Below are positions 52,027-59,630 of a stretch of 64,000 bases of DNA, in pieces. Below the pieces are notes generated by a model that had not been told where the DNA came from, did no database searches, and saw nothing but the letters and a program-made list of their open reading frames with translations. Source of the stretch: Rhodocytophaga rosea (GTDB lineage Bacteria; Bacteroidota; Bacteroidia; Cytophagales; 172606-1); NCBI RefSeq assembly GCF_010119975.1, contig NZ_CP048222.1, positions 682,001 through 746,000 on the forward strand, read 5' to 3'. The translations under genes and the position numbers were made by a program. How positions within the stretch are numbered: the first letter of the stretch is position 1; each line of letters opens with the position of its first letter.

Positions 52027-52539
52027 TTAGGCGCTACTGGCCAATGAACTATAATAGACTGCAACTGGTAGTTGCCTTCCAACGCCTTGATGATACTTCT
52101 TATTATTATATCTTTCGAAGAATTCCTTCAGACCCTGATATAGCTGCCAGCCGTCTTCAGGTGGGGTAAAGTAAACATAATCATATTTCACTGTTCGCCA
52201 CAATCTTTCAATATATACGTTATCAATTGCCCTGCCTTTTCCATCCATACTAATTAAAATTAGCTGCTCTTTCAGATAGTCTATCCACTTTTTGCAGGTG
52301 AACTGGCTACCCTGATCGGAATTAACGATTTGTGGCTTGCCACGACTGGCAAGGGCTACCTGCAAGGTTTCCAGTACCCAATCCGCATCCATATTGTTTG
52401 AAATATCCCAACCTACCACAAAGCGGCTATGTACATCAATGATAGCCACCAGGTACATAAAGCCTTTTGCCATAGGTATATAGATTATATCTATTTGCCA
52501 AACCTGATTGCTTTCAGTGATAGACAAATTCTTTAACAA
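52027..52539 (-). pseudogene. orfB (rve integrase core) fragment of IS3 element A
   Basis: A 170-codon open stretch containing the IS3-type DDE core: first Asp in VWQIDIIYIPMAKGF, second Asp in IVNSDQGSQFT, and Glu in NVYIERLWRTVKYDYVY, ending NKKYHQGVGRQLPVAVYY. The core is complete, but its N-terminal half lies in other frames upstream (52540-52935), recognisable as LRSQGYVVNHKRVRRLLRK and MGLMAIFPKPN. It is not expected to make an active transposase. Confidence 0.88.
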
Positions 52540-52574
52540 GTATGGATAGATGTACTCAGTTTTGCCTAGCCTAC

Positions 52575-52608
52575 TTGGACCTAAAATGAGATTTTATCTC
52601 AGGTCCAA
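52575..52608. repeat. palindromic insertion 1 in IS3 element A
   Basis: TTGGACCT (52575-52582) and AGGTCCAA (52601-52608) enclose an inner TGAGAT-TTT-ATCTCA. It interrupts the orfB frame between FPKPN and SRLGKTEYIYPYLL. A related sequence lies at 52743-52763. Confidence 0.6.
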
Positions 52609-52742
52609 TTTGGTTTAGGAAAGATGGCCATAAGGCCCATTTTTCTCAGTAATCGCCTTACTCGCTTGTGATTGACAACATACCCCTGGCTGCGCAGATA
52701 GTCCTGCATTTGCAGTACTGCTTCTGTTGGATACTTCGCAAA

Positions 52743-52763
52743 TGAGATATTTGATCTCAGGTC
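52743..52763. repeat. palindromic insertion 2 in IS3 element A
   Basis: TGAGAT (52743-52748), a 5-base loop, ATCTCA (52754-52759), then GGTCT. Nearly the same sequence as the inner part of the 52575-52608 palindrome, and it also breaks the orfB frame, at the usual FYG position. Confidence 0.6.
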
Positions 52764-52805
52764 TGATAGCGTTCATCCAACAAACGCATAATCCTTAAGT
52801 TTTCT

Positions 52806-52855
52806 TCTGTTTCGGCAGCAGGCTGATAATTCTGTTTCGGCAGCAGGTTGATAAT
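52806..52855. repeat. 25-bp tandem duplication in IS3 element A
   Basis: Two 25-base units beginning TCTGTTTCGGCAGCAGG (52806-52830 and 52831-52855), with one mismatch. Because 25 is not a multiple of three, it shifts the orfB frame. Confidence 0.88.
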
Positions 52856-53171
52856 ACAGCACGCTTCGGTGCAGACCCAATAAATCGCACTGCGCCAGAA
52901 TATTGAGTTCGCTTTTGGCATCGATCATGGCTTTCAATTGGTTTAGCCCAGTTTCTTCAAGCTTTTTTTTAGAAACTCATTTTCTAACTCTAACCTGCCT
53001 ATTTTAGCATACAAGAGATCCGGGTTAATCTCTTCCTCTGATTGCGCTTCAGAAGATTTTTCGAATATTGAGGCGGCTCTGCTCAGAAAGTCTTGCTTCC
53101 ATTTACCGATCATTGAACCTGCTACCTTTGAGTGGACGATAAGTTAAGCGAAAATAATTACCTTAACGAAT

Positions 53172-53510
53172 ATGTCAGAAAGAAGAAAGTTTGATAAAGC
53201 CTTTAAGTTGATGACCGTTGAGCTGTGCCTGTCGGGCAAATCAACTACAGAAGTAGCAGCAGAATTAGGGCTGCGCCCCGAACTGGTCAGCCGCTGGAAG
53301 CGAGAGTATGAACAAAGAAAGGAAGGCAGTTTTTCAGGGCATGGCAAGCCTGCTTAATCAGCAGAACAGGCCGAAATAGCCAGGTTGAAAAAGCAGCTTC
53401 GAGAGGCAGAAATAGAGCGCGATATGGAGCCGATGCTCACAACGTAGGCAGGTCCAAAAAAGGCAGTGAGCATCTTCTCCAAGAACGATGGCAAATTTTT
53501 CAATTCATGA
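53172..53510 (+). pseudogene. orfA of IS3 element B, with nonsense codon and 30-base insertion
   Basis: Begins MSERRKFDKAFKLMTVELC, a normal IS3 helix-turn-helix (ELGLRPELVSRWKREY). After GHGKPA a stop codon breaks the frame, then it goes on with EQAEIARLKKQLREAEIERD. At the place where the family has ILKKAVSIFSK, a 30-base segment (53426-53455) is inserted, reading EPMLTT-stop-AGP in frame, before KKAVSIFSKNDGKFFNS. The A6G slippery run (53456-53462) for orfA/orfB frameshifting follows the insertion directly. Confidence 0.85.
53426..53474 (+). repeat. 30-base insertion plus paired downstream arm at the IS3 frameshift site, copy in element B
   Basis: The inserted 30 bases (53426-53455, GGAGCC to GGTCC) contain GATGCTCAC (53432-53440), which pairs perfectly with GTGAGCATC (53466-53474) in the normal orfA coding sequence. 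The A6G slippery run lies in the loop. GGAG followed by ATG CTC ACA ACG TAG forms a possible four-codon mini-frame. Confidence 0.8.
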
Positions 53511-54033
53511 AAAAGCATCACTCTATATTTGCCATTGAGAAGATGTGCAAGGTGTTGAAAGTCAGTAAGAGCGGGTATTATCATTGGCTCAACCGGAAGC
53601 CCTCTCCTAGGCAGGTAGATGAACAACAAGCTCTTAAGTTGATTAAGGAAATACATCAGGAAAGCAAGCGCCGATATGGTAGCCCAAAAATTACTTATGA
53701 ACTTAAAAAGTAAGGTGTTTCTATGTCTAGGCCCAGGGTAGCCATAATCATGAGAAAAGCTAGTATTAGAAGCATTGTTCATAAACGATTTAGAATTTGT
53801 ACCACTGATTCTAATCATACTTATCCGGTAGCTGAAAACTTATTAAACAGAAACTTTACACCGGAATACACAGGTAAAGCGTGGGGATCAGATCTGACTT
53901 ATATAAAAACTACTAACGGCTGGTTATATCTGACTGTCATTATAGATTTAGCAGATCGAAAAGTAGTTGGTTGGTCATTGAGCCAAACAATGAAAGCTTC
54001 AGACACAGTGATTCCTGCCTGGAAGATGGCCAT
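53507..54033 (+). pseudogene. orfB of IS3 element B, first part
   Basis: The HTH_21 region (IFAIEKMCKVLKVSKSGYYH, RRYGSPKITYELKK) is followed by a stop, then SRPRVAIIMRKASIRSI and the integrase core start (WGSDLTYIKTTNGWLYLTV with the first catalytic Asp). It breaks off at AWKMAI where element C is inserted; the rest of the gene continues at 55319. With a nonsense codon and an insertion, it is inactive. Confidence 0.9.
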
Positions 54034-54100
54034 TGGACTTGCTACCTTTGACAGGAGGGAAAGAGATAGGCAGATTTAATAATTTATTAAATTTGATACT

Positions 54101-54425
54101 ATGAAAAGACAAGTATTCGACCAAGCATTTAAACAAATGGCCGTAGAGTTATCTTATGCAAAAGGATCAGTCAAGGTAGCAGCTGCAGAATTAGGAATAG
54201 ATCCTGATTAAGTAAGTGGCGGCAGAGTGAGCAGGACAGCAATGTAGCTCCTATTGAGAAGCCTGGCCTTACAGCTGAACAGTTAGAAATCAAACGCTTA
54301 CAAAAGGAGTTAAAGGAGGCTCAGTTAGAGCGTGATATCTGGAGCCGATGCTGACAACGTAGGCAGGTCCAAAAAAGGCCGTCAGCATCTTTTCCAAGAG
54401 CGACGGGAAATATTCCGGTTTATAA
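54101..54425 (+). pseudogene. orfA of IS3 element C, frameshifted, with the same 30-base insertion
   Basis: Starts MKRQVFDQAFKQMAVEL. A one-base shift after GIDPD ends the frame; the other frame continues LSKWRQSEQDSNVAPIEKPG and LQKELKEAQLERDI. There the 30-base insertion (54341-54370) follows and the frame would read WSRC-stop. The normal end KKAVSIFSKSDGKYSGL resumes after the A6G run. So the gene is broken twice: by the shift and by the insertion. Confidence 0.88.
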
Positions 54426-55288
54426 ACGAATATAGAGAGGTATTTCCGGTTGAAAAGATGTGTAAGGTAATGCAAGTGAGTGTAAGTGGATATTATTATT
54501 GGCTAAAAAATCCTATTAGCTCTAGAGCAATTAAAGAACAGGAATTGTTAGTTAATATTCATAAAATATATGACGATAGTAAAAAGCGCTATGGAAGCCC
54601 CAGAATTACTAGCGAGTTGAGAGAACTAGGTATCCAGGTTTCACGTCCACGGGTGGCAAGGTTAATGAAAAAAGCAAACATCAAAAGTATTATTCGTAAA
54701 AAATACCGGATACAAACCACTGATTCTAACCACGAATATACTGTTGCTGAAAATCATCTGAATAGAGATTTTTCTGCACAAACGATTGGCCAGAAATGGG
54801 TATCTGATCTGACTTACATCAGAACAGGGGCTGGCTGGCTGTACCTGACAGCTATACTGGATCTAGCTGACCGAAAGGTAGTAGGTTGGGCATTGAGTGA
54901 AACAATGAAAACTTCTGATACTACTATAGCAGCCTGGAAAATGGCCATCAAGAACAGACCTATTAGTCAAAATTTATTATTCCATTCCGATAGAGGGGTA
55001 CAATACGCATGTATAGACTTTAGAAAGCAATTGAATCATTTACCTGTATTGCAAAGCATGAGCCGAAAGGGCAATTGTTGGGATAACGCAGTAGCTGAAA
55101 GCTTCTTCAAAACGTTGAAAACAGAGTTAATCTATCATACTGATTATGTTACAAAGCAACAAGCGAAGCTGGCTATTTTTGAATACATTGAAGGGTGGTA
55201 TAATAACAGAAGAAGACTTTCAGCCTTAGGTAACAGAAGTCCTCAACAATATCAGGTTTCTTTAGAAGAAAAAAGAATGGCTGCCTAA
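54332..55288 (+). CDS. orfB transposase of IS3 element C
   Basis: An open frame of about 318 codons; in the IS3 family it is normally expressed as an OrfAB fusion by -1 frameshifting at the A6G run (54371-54377), so the nominal GTG start at 54332 may not be used. HTH_21 (FPVEKMCKVMQVSVSGYYYW, KKRYGSPRITSELREL) precedes the full DDE core: first Asp in WVSDLTYIRTGAG, second Asp in FHSDRGVQYA, Glu in WDNAVAESFFKTLK, ending SPQQYQVSLEEKRMAA. The core is complete, but the matching orfA is broken, so activity would need a partner. Confidence 0.85.
   Translation: MISGADADNVGRSKKGRQHLFQERREIFRFINEYREVFPVEKMCKVMQVSVSGYYYWLKNPISSRAIKEQELLVNIHKIYDDSKKRYGSPRITSELRELGIQVSRPRVARLMKKANIKSIIRKKYRIQTTDSNHEYTVAENHLNRDFSAQTIGQKWVSDLTYIRTGAGWLYLTAILDLADRKVVGWALSETMKTSDTTIAAWKMAIKNRPISQNLLFHSDRGVQYACIDFRKQLNHLPVLQSMSRKGNCWDNAVAESFFKTLKTELIYHTDYVTKQQAKLAIFEYIEGWYNNRRRLSALGNRSPQQYQVSLEEKRMAA
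54341..54389 (+). repeat. 30-base insertion plus paired downstream arm at the IS3 frameshift site, copy in element C
   Basis: The inserted segment (54341-54370) differs from the element B copy at one base only. Its arm GATGCTGAC (54347-54355) pairs perfectly with GTCAGCATC (54381-54389). The G here replaces C in the other copy, and the opposite strand partner is changed to match. Confidence 0.8.
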
Positions 55289-55318
55289 AAATTCCTCCAG
55301 TAAACTGTTGCAATTCCA

Positions 55319-55664
55319 CATCACAAATAGACCAATCACTACTAATCTAATTTTTCATTCAGACAGAGGTGTACAATACGCCTGTTATGAATTTAGAGAT
55401 GTACTTAAAGCTCATCCACTAGTGCTTCAAAGCATGAGTAGGAAAGCTAATTGTTGGGACAATGCAGTGGCAGAAAGCTTTTTCAGAACATTGAAATCAG
55501 AATTGATATATCCTATGAAAGAGAAATCTATGGAAGTAGCTAAAATTGAAGTTTTTGAATTTATCGAAATCTGGTACAATAGAAAGACAATCCATGCTTC
55601 TCTCGGATATATGACACCGGAAGAATATGGTATACAATTAAATCAACATCGAAACGCAGCTTAA
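55319..55664 (+). pseudogene. orfB of IS3 element B, second part
   Basis: The continuation of the split orfB: TNRPITTNLIFHSDRGVQYA (second catalytic Asp), SMSRKANCWDNAVAESFFRT (catalytic Glu) and the end GYMTPEEYGIQLNQHRNAA. Joined to 53507-54033 across the CAT target duplication, it restores the family order without a gap, which proves the nesting of element C. Confidence 0.92.
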
Positions 55665-55695
55665 TTTTTTGTCCAGTTTATTGTTGCAAGTTCAC

Positions 55696-56259
55696 CTTCA
55701 GCGCATACATGCGTCTGATCAGCATAAAAAAGCTTGATCCACCCCTGCTCAGAAAGCCTTTCCAACTCTGTCAATATCTCTATTTTATACTTGTAGAGAT
55801 TTGCATCAGGTTTGCCCTTTACTCTTTTGCGGATGCGTTTATATCTTGCGCCAATGCTTTTAAAAAGTTAGTGAAAGCTTGCCTGCCTACTGACTTGCTT
55901 TCTTCACTAGGGTTTGTTTCCCATTGGGCTTTAGCCAAAGTGATACGGCTACGGTTTGCTTGCACAGCTTCTTTTATAGCTTGCTCATCTGTTGTTTTAT
56001 TAAGCAAAGGTTTTCTGCCACACCCCGGTTTGGTAAGCAATCCTGCCAGTCCTGCATCTTTATACCGCTTTAGCCAACTGTTTACACTTACATGGCACAT
56101 ACCTACTATACTGGCAACATTTTTGGATTTACGTCCTTCTGATTTGAGCAGAATTGCCTAGCAGCGCATACGCAAGGCATGGCTTTTACCACTTCTAAGT
56201 CCATTTTTAAGAACGGCTCTTTCCTGCTCATTTATAATAGGTGTATTCACTCGTCCCAT
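55696..56259 (-). pseudogene. IS630-family transposase remnant
   Basis: Read from 56259 on the minus strand: MGRVNTPIINEQERAVLKNG, then a stop (TAG for Gln) at the phrase LRMRC-stop-AILLKSEGRKS, then the helix-turn-helix SVNSWLKRYKDAGLAGLL. A frameshift after DINASAKE leads to KGKPDANLYKYKIEIL and WIKLFYADQTHVCAEG, which holds the first catalytic Asp. It is cut off at 55696 by IS3 element B; the rest of the catalytic domain is missing. Confidence 0.85.
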
Positions 56260-56396
56260 TGGACAAATTTACCACAATAATGCAAACTAATTTATATGAA
56301 GTTCTTATCTTAATTGATGTTTGATGAACCAAAATTATCACCTAATTCATATACCAATCATTGAATAGATATAATCAACTGCTACCAAATAAACTT

Positions 56397-58070
56397 ATGA
56401 AGAAATATCCTAAGAACTGCCTTTTAAAAAATAGAAGCATATTAAATGCTTTATTACTGCTTATTTTGCCTTTACTATTTTTAAGACCGTGTATCGCACA
56501 AATAGATACAACTAATATTTCATTTAATCATGGAGTAGCTTCCGGCGATCCCACATTTAATAAGGTTATTTTATGGACAAGAGTAACTACTGAAAGAGCG
56601 GGTGCGATCAATGTTGAATGGGCAGTGTCTAAAGATAGAAGTATGAATACAGTGATAAAATCAGGAAAAACCAGTACAGATATTTCAAAAGATTATACAG
56701 TAAAAGTGGATGTCTCTGGCTTGGCTCCGGCTACCACGTATTATTACCAATTTAAAGTAGAAAAGAAAACTTCAATTATAGGAAAAACTAAAACGGCGCC
56801 AGTTTCTGCGGTAAGCATTCTTAAATTTGCGGTGGTCTCTTGTAGTAATTATGCTGAGGGGTACTTCAGTGCATTAGGTAGAATAGCTGACAGGAATAAC
56901 CTAGATGCAGTAATCCATTTAGGAGATTATATATATGAGGGAACAGAACGAAGTTTTACTACTCGTGAATCTCCATCAATCAATAGTAAATCTTCATTGT
57001 ATCCTGCTAAAAGTAGATCATGGTGGCTTAACTATTATCGGGAGAGGTACGCTATCAGTCATTTAGATTCTAATCTAAGCAGAGCGCATCAGCAGCATCC
57101 TTTCATCACTATCTGGGATGACCATGAGACAGCAGATAATGCATATGCAAATGGTGCTAGCGGACACAATCCCGATGTGGATGGTAACTGGCCGGAAAGA
57201 AAATCTGCTGCAATACAAGCTTATTTTGAATGGATGCCAATTCGGGGAAATACTTCTCCTATATATAGGAATTTAAAATTTGGAAATTTAATGGAGCTTA
57301 TACTTTTAGATACACGCCTGGAGGGAAGAGATAAACAGGTTTATGATGCTACAAGTCCAGAATTAATGACCAAAGACCGTACTATGCTCGGTAATAAGCA
57401 AAAAAAATGGTTTTTAAGCAATCTTAAATCTTCCAATGCTCAATGGAAAATAATTGCCAACCAAGTAATTTTTACCTTGCTCAATGTTAGCTGGACTAAG
57501 GTAGGCCCCTTCTCATCTGAAGGTCAACAGCTAGAAAATAATTTATTAGATTACTGGTTGGGGTATCCGCTAGAAAGAGATAGCATAATAAATTTTATTT
57601 CGCAAAACACAATTAACAATGTAGTAATGCTTTCTGCGAGCATGCATTGTGCATTAGCAGCTGACATTACGCAAGCCATCAGAAACAAAAATGGCGCAAA
57701 AGAAAAATTAACGTATAATCCTATTACCGGTCAAGGTTCTATAGCTGTAGAATTTGCTGCACCCAGTATAACTTCTGCTAATTTTGATGAAAAGATAGGG
57801 GCAAGTATGGCTCATACATTTGAATCCTTATTTAATAAGGATTTACCTGCCCCTTTTGGATTTAATCCTAATCCTCAAGTTAAGTTCATTGATTTAGATC
57901 AACATGGCTATTTTATTCTTACTGTTTCTAAGGAACAGATACAGGCAGATTGGTATTTTGTAGAAGATATTTTTAATTCTCATTCTGAGGAAAAATTTGC
58001 AGAAGGCTGGTTAAGCAAATCGGGAAAAAACTTCTTACAAAGATCCACTAAGGAAGCAAATAACAAATAG
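56397..58070 (+). CDS. PhoD-like alkaline phosphatase/phosphodiesterase
   Basis: About 557 residues from the ATG at 56397 (MKKYPKNCLLKNRSIL), with a signal peptide or anchor ending RPCIAQ. The PhoD N-terminal domain (NHGVASGDPTFNKVILWTRV, with a fibronectin-like sandwich) precedes the metallophosphatase core: VVSCSNYAEGYFSAL, VIHLGDYIYEG, TIWDDHETADNAY and MLSASMHCALAAD. The Asp, His and Asn/Cys residues there suit calcium/iron binding as in PhoD. It releases phosphate from phosphate diesters or monoesters outside the cytoplasm. A decayed paralogue lies at 49564-49863. The gene has no PhoB-type context in view. Confidence 0.92.
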   Translation: MKKYPKNCLLKNRSILNALLLLILPLLFLRPCIAQIDTTNISFNHGVASGDPTFNKVILWTRVTTERAGAINVEWAVSKDRSMNTVIKSGKTSTDISKDYTVKVDVSGLAPATTYYYQFKVEKKTSIIGKTKTAPVSAVSILKFAVVSCSNYAEGYFSALGRIADRNNLDAVIHLGDYIYEGTERSFTTRESPSINSKSSLYPAKSRSWWLNYYRERYAISHLDSNLSRAHQQHPFITIWDDHETADNAYANGASGHNPDVDGNWPERKSAAIQAYFEWMPIRGNTSPIYRNLKFGNLMELILLDTRLEGRDKQVYDATSPELMTKDRTMLGNKQKKWFLSNLKSSNAQWKIIANQVIFTLLNVSWTKVGPFSSEGQQLENNLLDYWLGYPLERDSIINFISQNTINNVVMLSASMHCALAADITQAIRNKNGAKEKLTYNPITGQGSIAVEFAAPSITSANFDEKIGASMAHTFESLFNKDLPAPFGFNPNPQVKFIDLDQHGYFILTVSKEQIQADWYFVEDIFNSHSEEKFAEGWLSKSGKNFLQRSTKEANNK

Positions 58071-58788
58071 TATTCATATTTAATACAAAGTATATATATC
58101 AATAATTTTAATAAAATTTATATGTAATATTTATAATAAAAAATTGTACTATAAATATAAGTATGAACTAAATTTTATAAAAAATACCTAGAATTAGGTA
58201 TTTTTTTTTTGTATTTTCCTTTTACTTTTGATTATATAATGGAATAAATATTACATAAATTTTGATTTTACTATTCCATTATATAGTTAGTTGTCTAATC
58301 ATATAAATTTCTACATTGGGCAGCAGAAACTGCAATCTCTAATAAAACAATCCTTAATGCTTATTAATTTTAATGTTTTTTTAAATAAACTACTGGTTTG
58401 ATGAAAAAAATTTTAAACGATGTGAATAGGATTTTGTTGTAATAATTTTCATATATTTATGCGATTTTTATTACATAGTTAATGTAAAGTGTATAGTTTT
58501 TATTTTATACACTTGGTAATCTAACCCAGCTATTTTCTCCTTTAAGTATTAAAACGGGCTTTATACTATTGCTTGTATTATAACAAGAAATAGTACGAAG
58601 TGATAAGAGATGTGTGCTTTTTCAATTCAGTTTTGATTTAGTAAAAAAATCTATTCAAGTTTATTTACAATAGTTGCTTAAGAAAAAACTGTATAAAAAA
58701 TAGAGACAAAGCTCCATTTCTGTATAATTTATATATCACATAGGATTATTACTACATTAATTGCTCATGTTAACTACTACAACAAAAT
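58071..58788. other. 718-base AT-rich leader before the polysaccharide locus
   Basis: No coding sequence is seen. It holds a palindrome with T-run (58181-58211), a hairpin with 9-bp arms AAGTGTATA/TATACACTT (58487-58514), and a promoter-like TTTGATTATATAAT block near 58227. The length suggests a long untranslated leader for the locus starting at 58789. Confidence 0.6.
58183..58202. promoter_or_regulatory. palindrome AATACCTA-N4-TAGGTATT, site 2
   Basis: Same arms and spacing as at 49390-49409. Here a long T-run follows directly, so it could also serve as the terminator of the PhoD gene 110 bases upstream. The two roles cannot be separated from sequence alone. Confidence 0.55.
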
Positions 58789-59625
58789 ATGAAAATTTCA
58801 ATTATCACTGTTTCTTTTAATAGCAGCAAAACTATTCGGGATACGATTCAATCAGTATTATCACAACATTATTCCAATATAGAATACATAATTGTGGATG
58901 GAGGCTCTACAGATGGAACATTAGATATTATTCACTCTTATGAGCATAAAAATATCAAATGGATATCTGAACCGGATAAAGGAATTTATGATGCTATGAA
59001 TAAAGGATTGAGCATGTCTACAGGTGATATCATAGGCATTTTAAATTCAGATGATTTTTATTTGCACCGGAATGTAATTAGTAAGGTTGCTGAAACCTTT
59101 TTGGAAACTCAGGCCGAAAGTGTGTATAGTGATTTGGCTTATGTAGATGCCATAAATACAAATAAAATTATACGTTATTGGAGATCGGGTTCGTATAAGG
59201 ATGGAAGTTTTTTGCAAGGCTGGATGCCTCCTCACCCAACATTTTTTGTAAAAAAAGAAATATATCAAAAATATAGCGCTTTCAATTTGCGATTTAAATC
59301 GGCAGCAGATTATGAATTGATGCTGCGCTTATTACACAAACATAAAATAACAACAGCTTATATACCTGATCTTACAGTAATGATGCGGGCAGGAGGAAAA
59401 AGCAATGCCAATTTGAAAAGCCGGTTACATGCTAATGCAGAAGACAGGCTGGCATGGAAATTAAATAAATTAAATCCCTATCCATATACTTTACTTTTGA
59501 AGCCGCTCCGAAAGATTGAGCAATACTTATTTCTTTCAAACAAATTACAAACCTTATCAAAGGTATATAATTTTCAAACTTCTTACGACTTCAAAACAAC
59601 TCTAAGTTCAAACTACACAAATTAA
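58789..59625 (+). CDS. glycosyltransferase family 2 protein, polysaccharide locus
   Basis: A 278-residue GT-A glycosyltransferase. Its marks are KISIITVSFNSSKTIRDTI, IEYIIVDGGSTDGTLDII and the DxD-like IIGILNSDDFYLH, with ISEPDKGIYDAMNKGL typical of the WcaA/WcaE-like group of colanic-acid-type enzymes. The acceptor side has SAADYELMLRLL. There is no membrane segment. It starts the plus-strand polysaccharide run after a long leader, and a gene for the lipid-carrier transferase follows five bases later, so translation is probably coupled. Confidence 0.92.
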   Translation: MKISIITVSFNSSKTIRDTIQSVLSQHYSNIEYIIVDGGSTDGTLDIIHSYEHKNIKWISEPDKGIYDAMNKGLSMSTGDIIGILNSDDFYLHRNVISKVAETFLETQAESVYSDLAYVDAINTNKIIRYWRSGSYKDGSFLQGWMPPHPTFFVKKEIYQKYSAFNLRFKSAADYELMLRLLHKHKITTAYIPDLTVMMRAGGKSNANLKSRLHANAEDRLAWKLNKLNPYPYTLLLKPLRKIEQYLFLSNKLQTLSKVYNFQTSYDFKTTLSSNYTN

Positions 59626-59630
59626 TCGCC

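Larger units (their letters stand above)
52027..53113 (-). mobile_element. IS3-family remnant, element A
   Basis: An orfA-orfB pair read on the minus strand. The orfA end (revcomp from 53113) reads MIGKWKQDFLSRAASIF and YAKIGRLELENEFLKK. The orfB start follows near 52935 (KKLGLNQLKAMIDAKSELN) but is broken by a 25-base tandem duplication and by two palindromic insertions. The left end abuts the IS5-like relic, and the right end is cut by element B at 53114. Confidence 0.85.
54034..55318 (+). mobile_element. IS3-family element C, nested in element B (1285 bp)
   Basis: The left end TGGACTTGCTACC (54034) and right end (complement of GTTGCAATTCCA, ending 55318) form imperfect inverted repeats. 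CAT is repeated on both sides (54031-54033 and 55319-55321), the usual 3-bp IS3 target duplication. It splits orfB of element B. Its orfA is frameshifted but its orfB is open. Confidence 0.92.
53114..55695 (+). mobile_element. IS3-family element B, interrupted by element C
   Basis: The left end TGAACCTGCTACC (53114 on) is imperfectly inverted at the right end (complement of GTTGCAAGTTCA, ending 55695), with the TGGAC core shared further in. Without the nested element it would be about 1.29 kb. It carries orfA (53172-53510) and orfB (53507-54033 joined to 55319-55664). No clean target duplication is seen: CAT on the left, CCT on the right. Confidence 0.85.

Noticed and set aside
49218-56259. 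Integrative element with attachment site in tRNA-Gln
   Set aside because: No repeat of the tRNA 3' end was found further right and there is no integrase gene; the region looks like layered IS insertions and decay instead.
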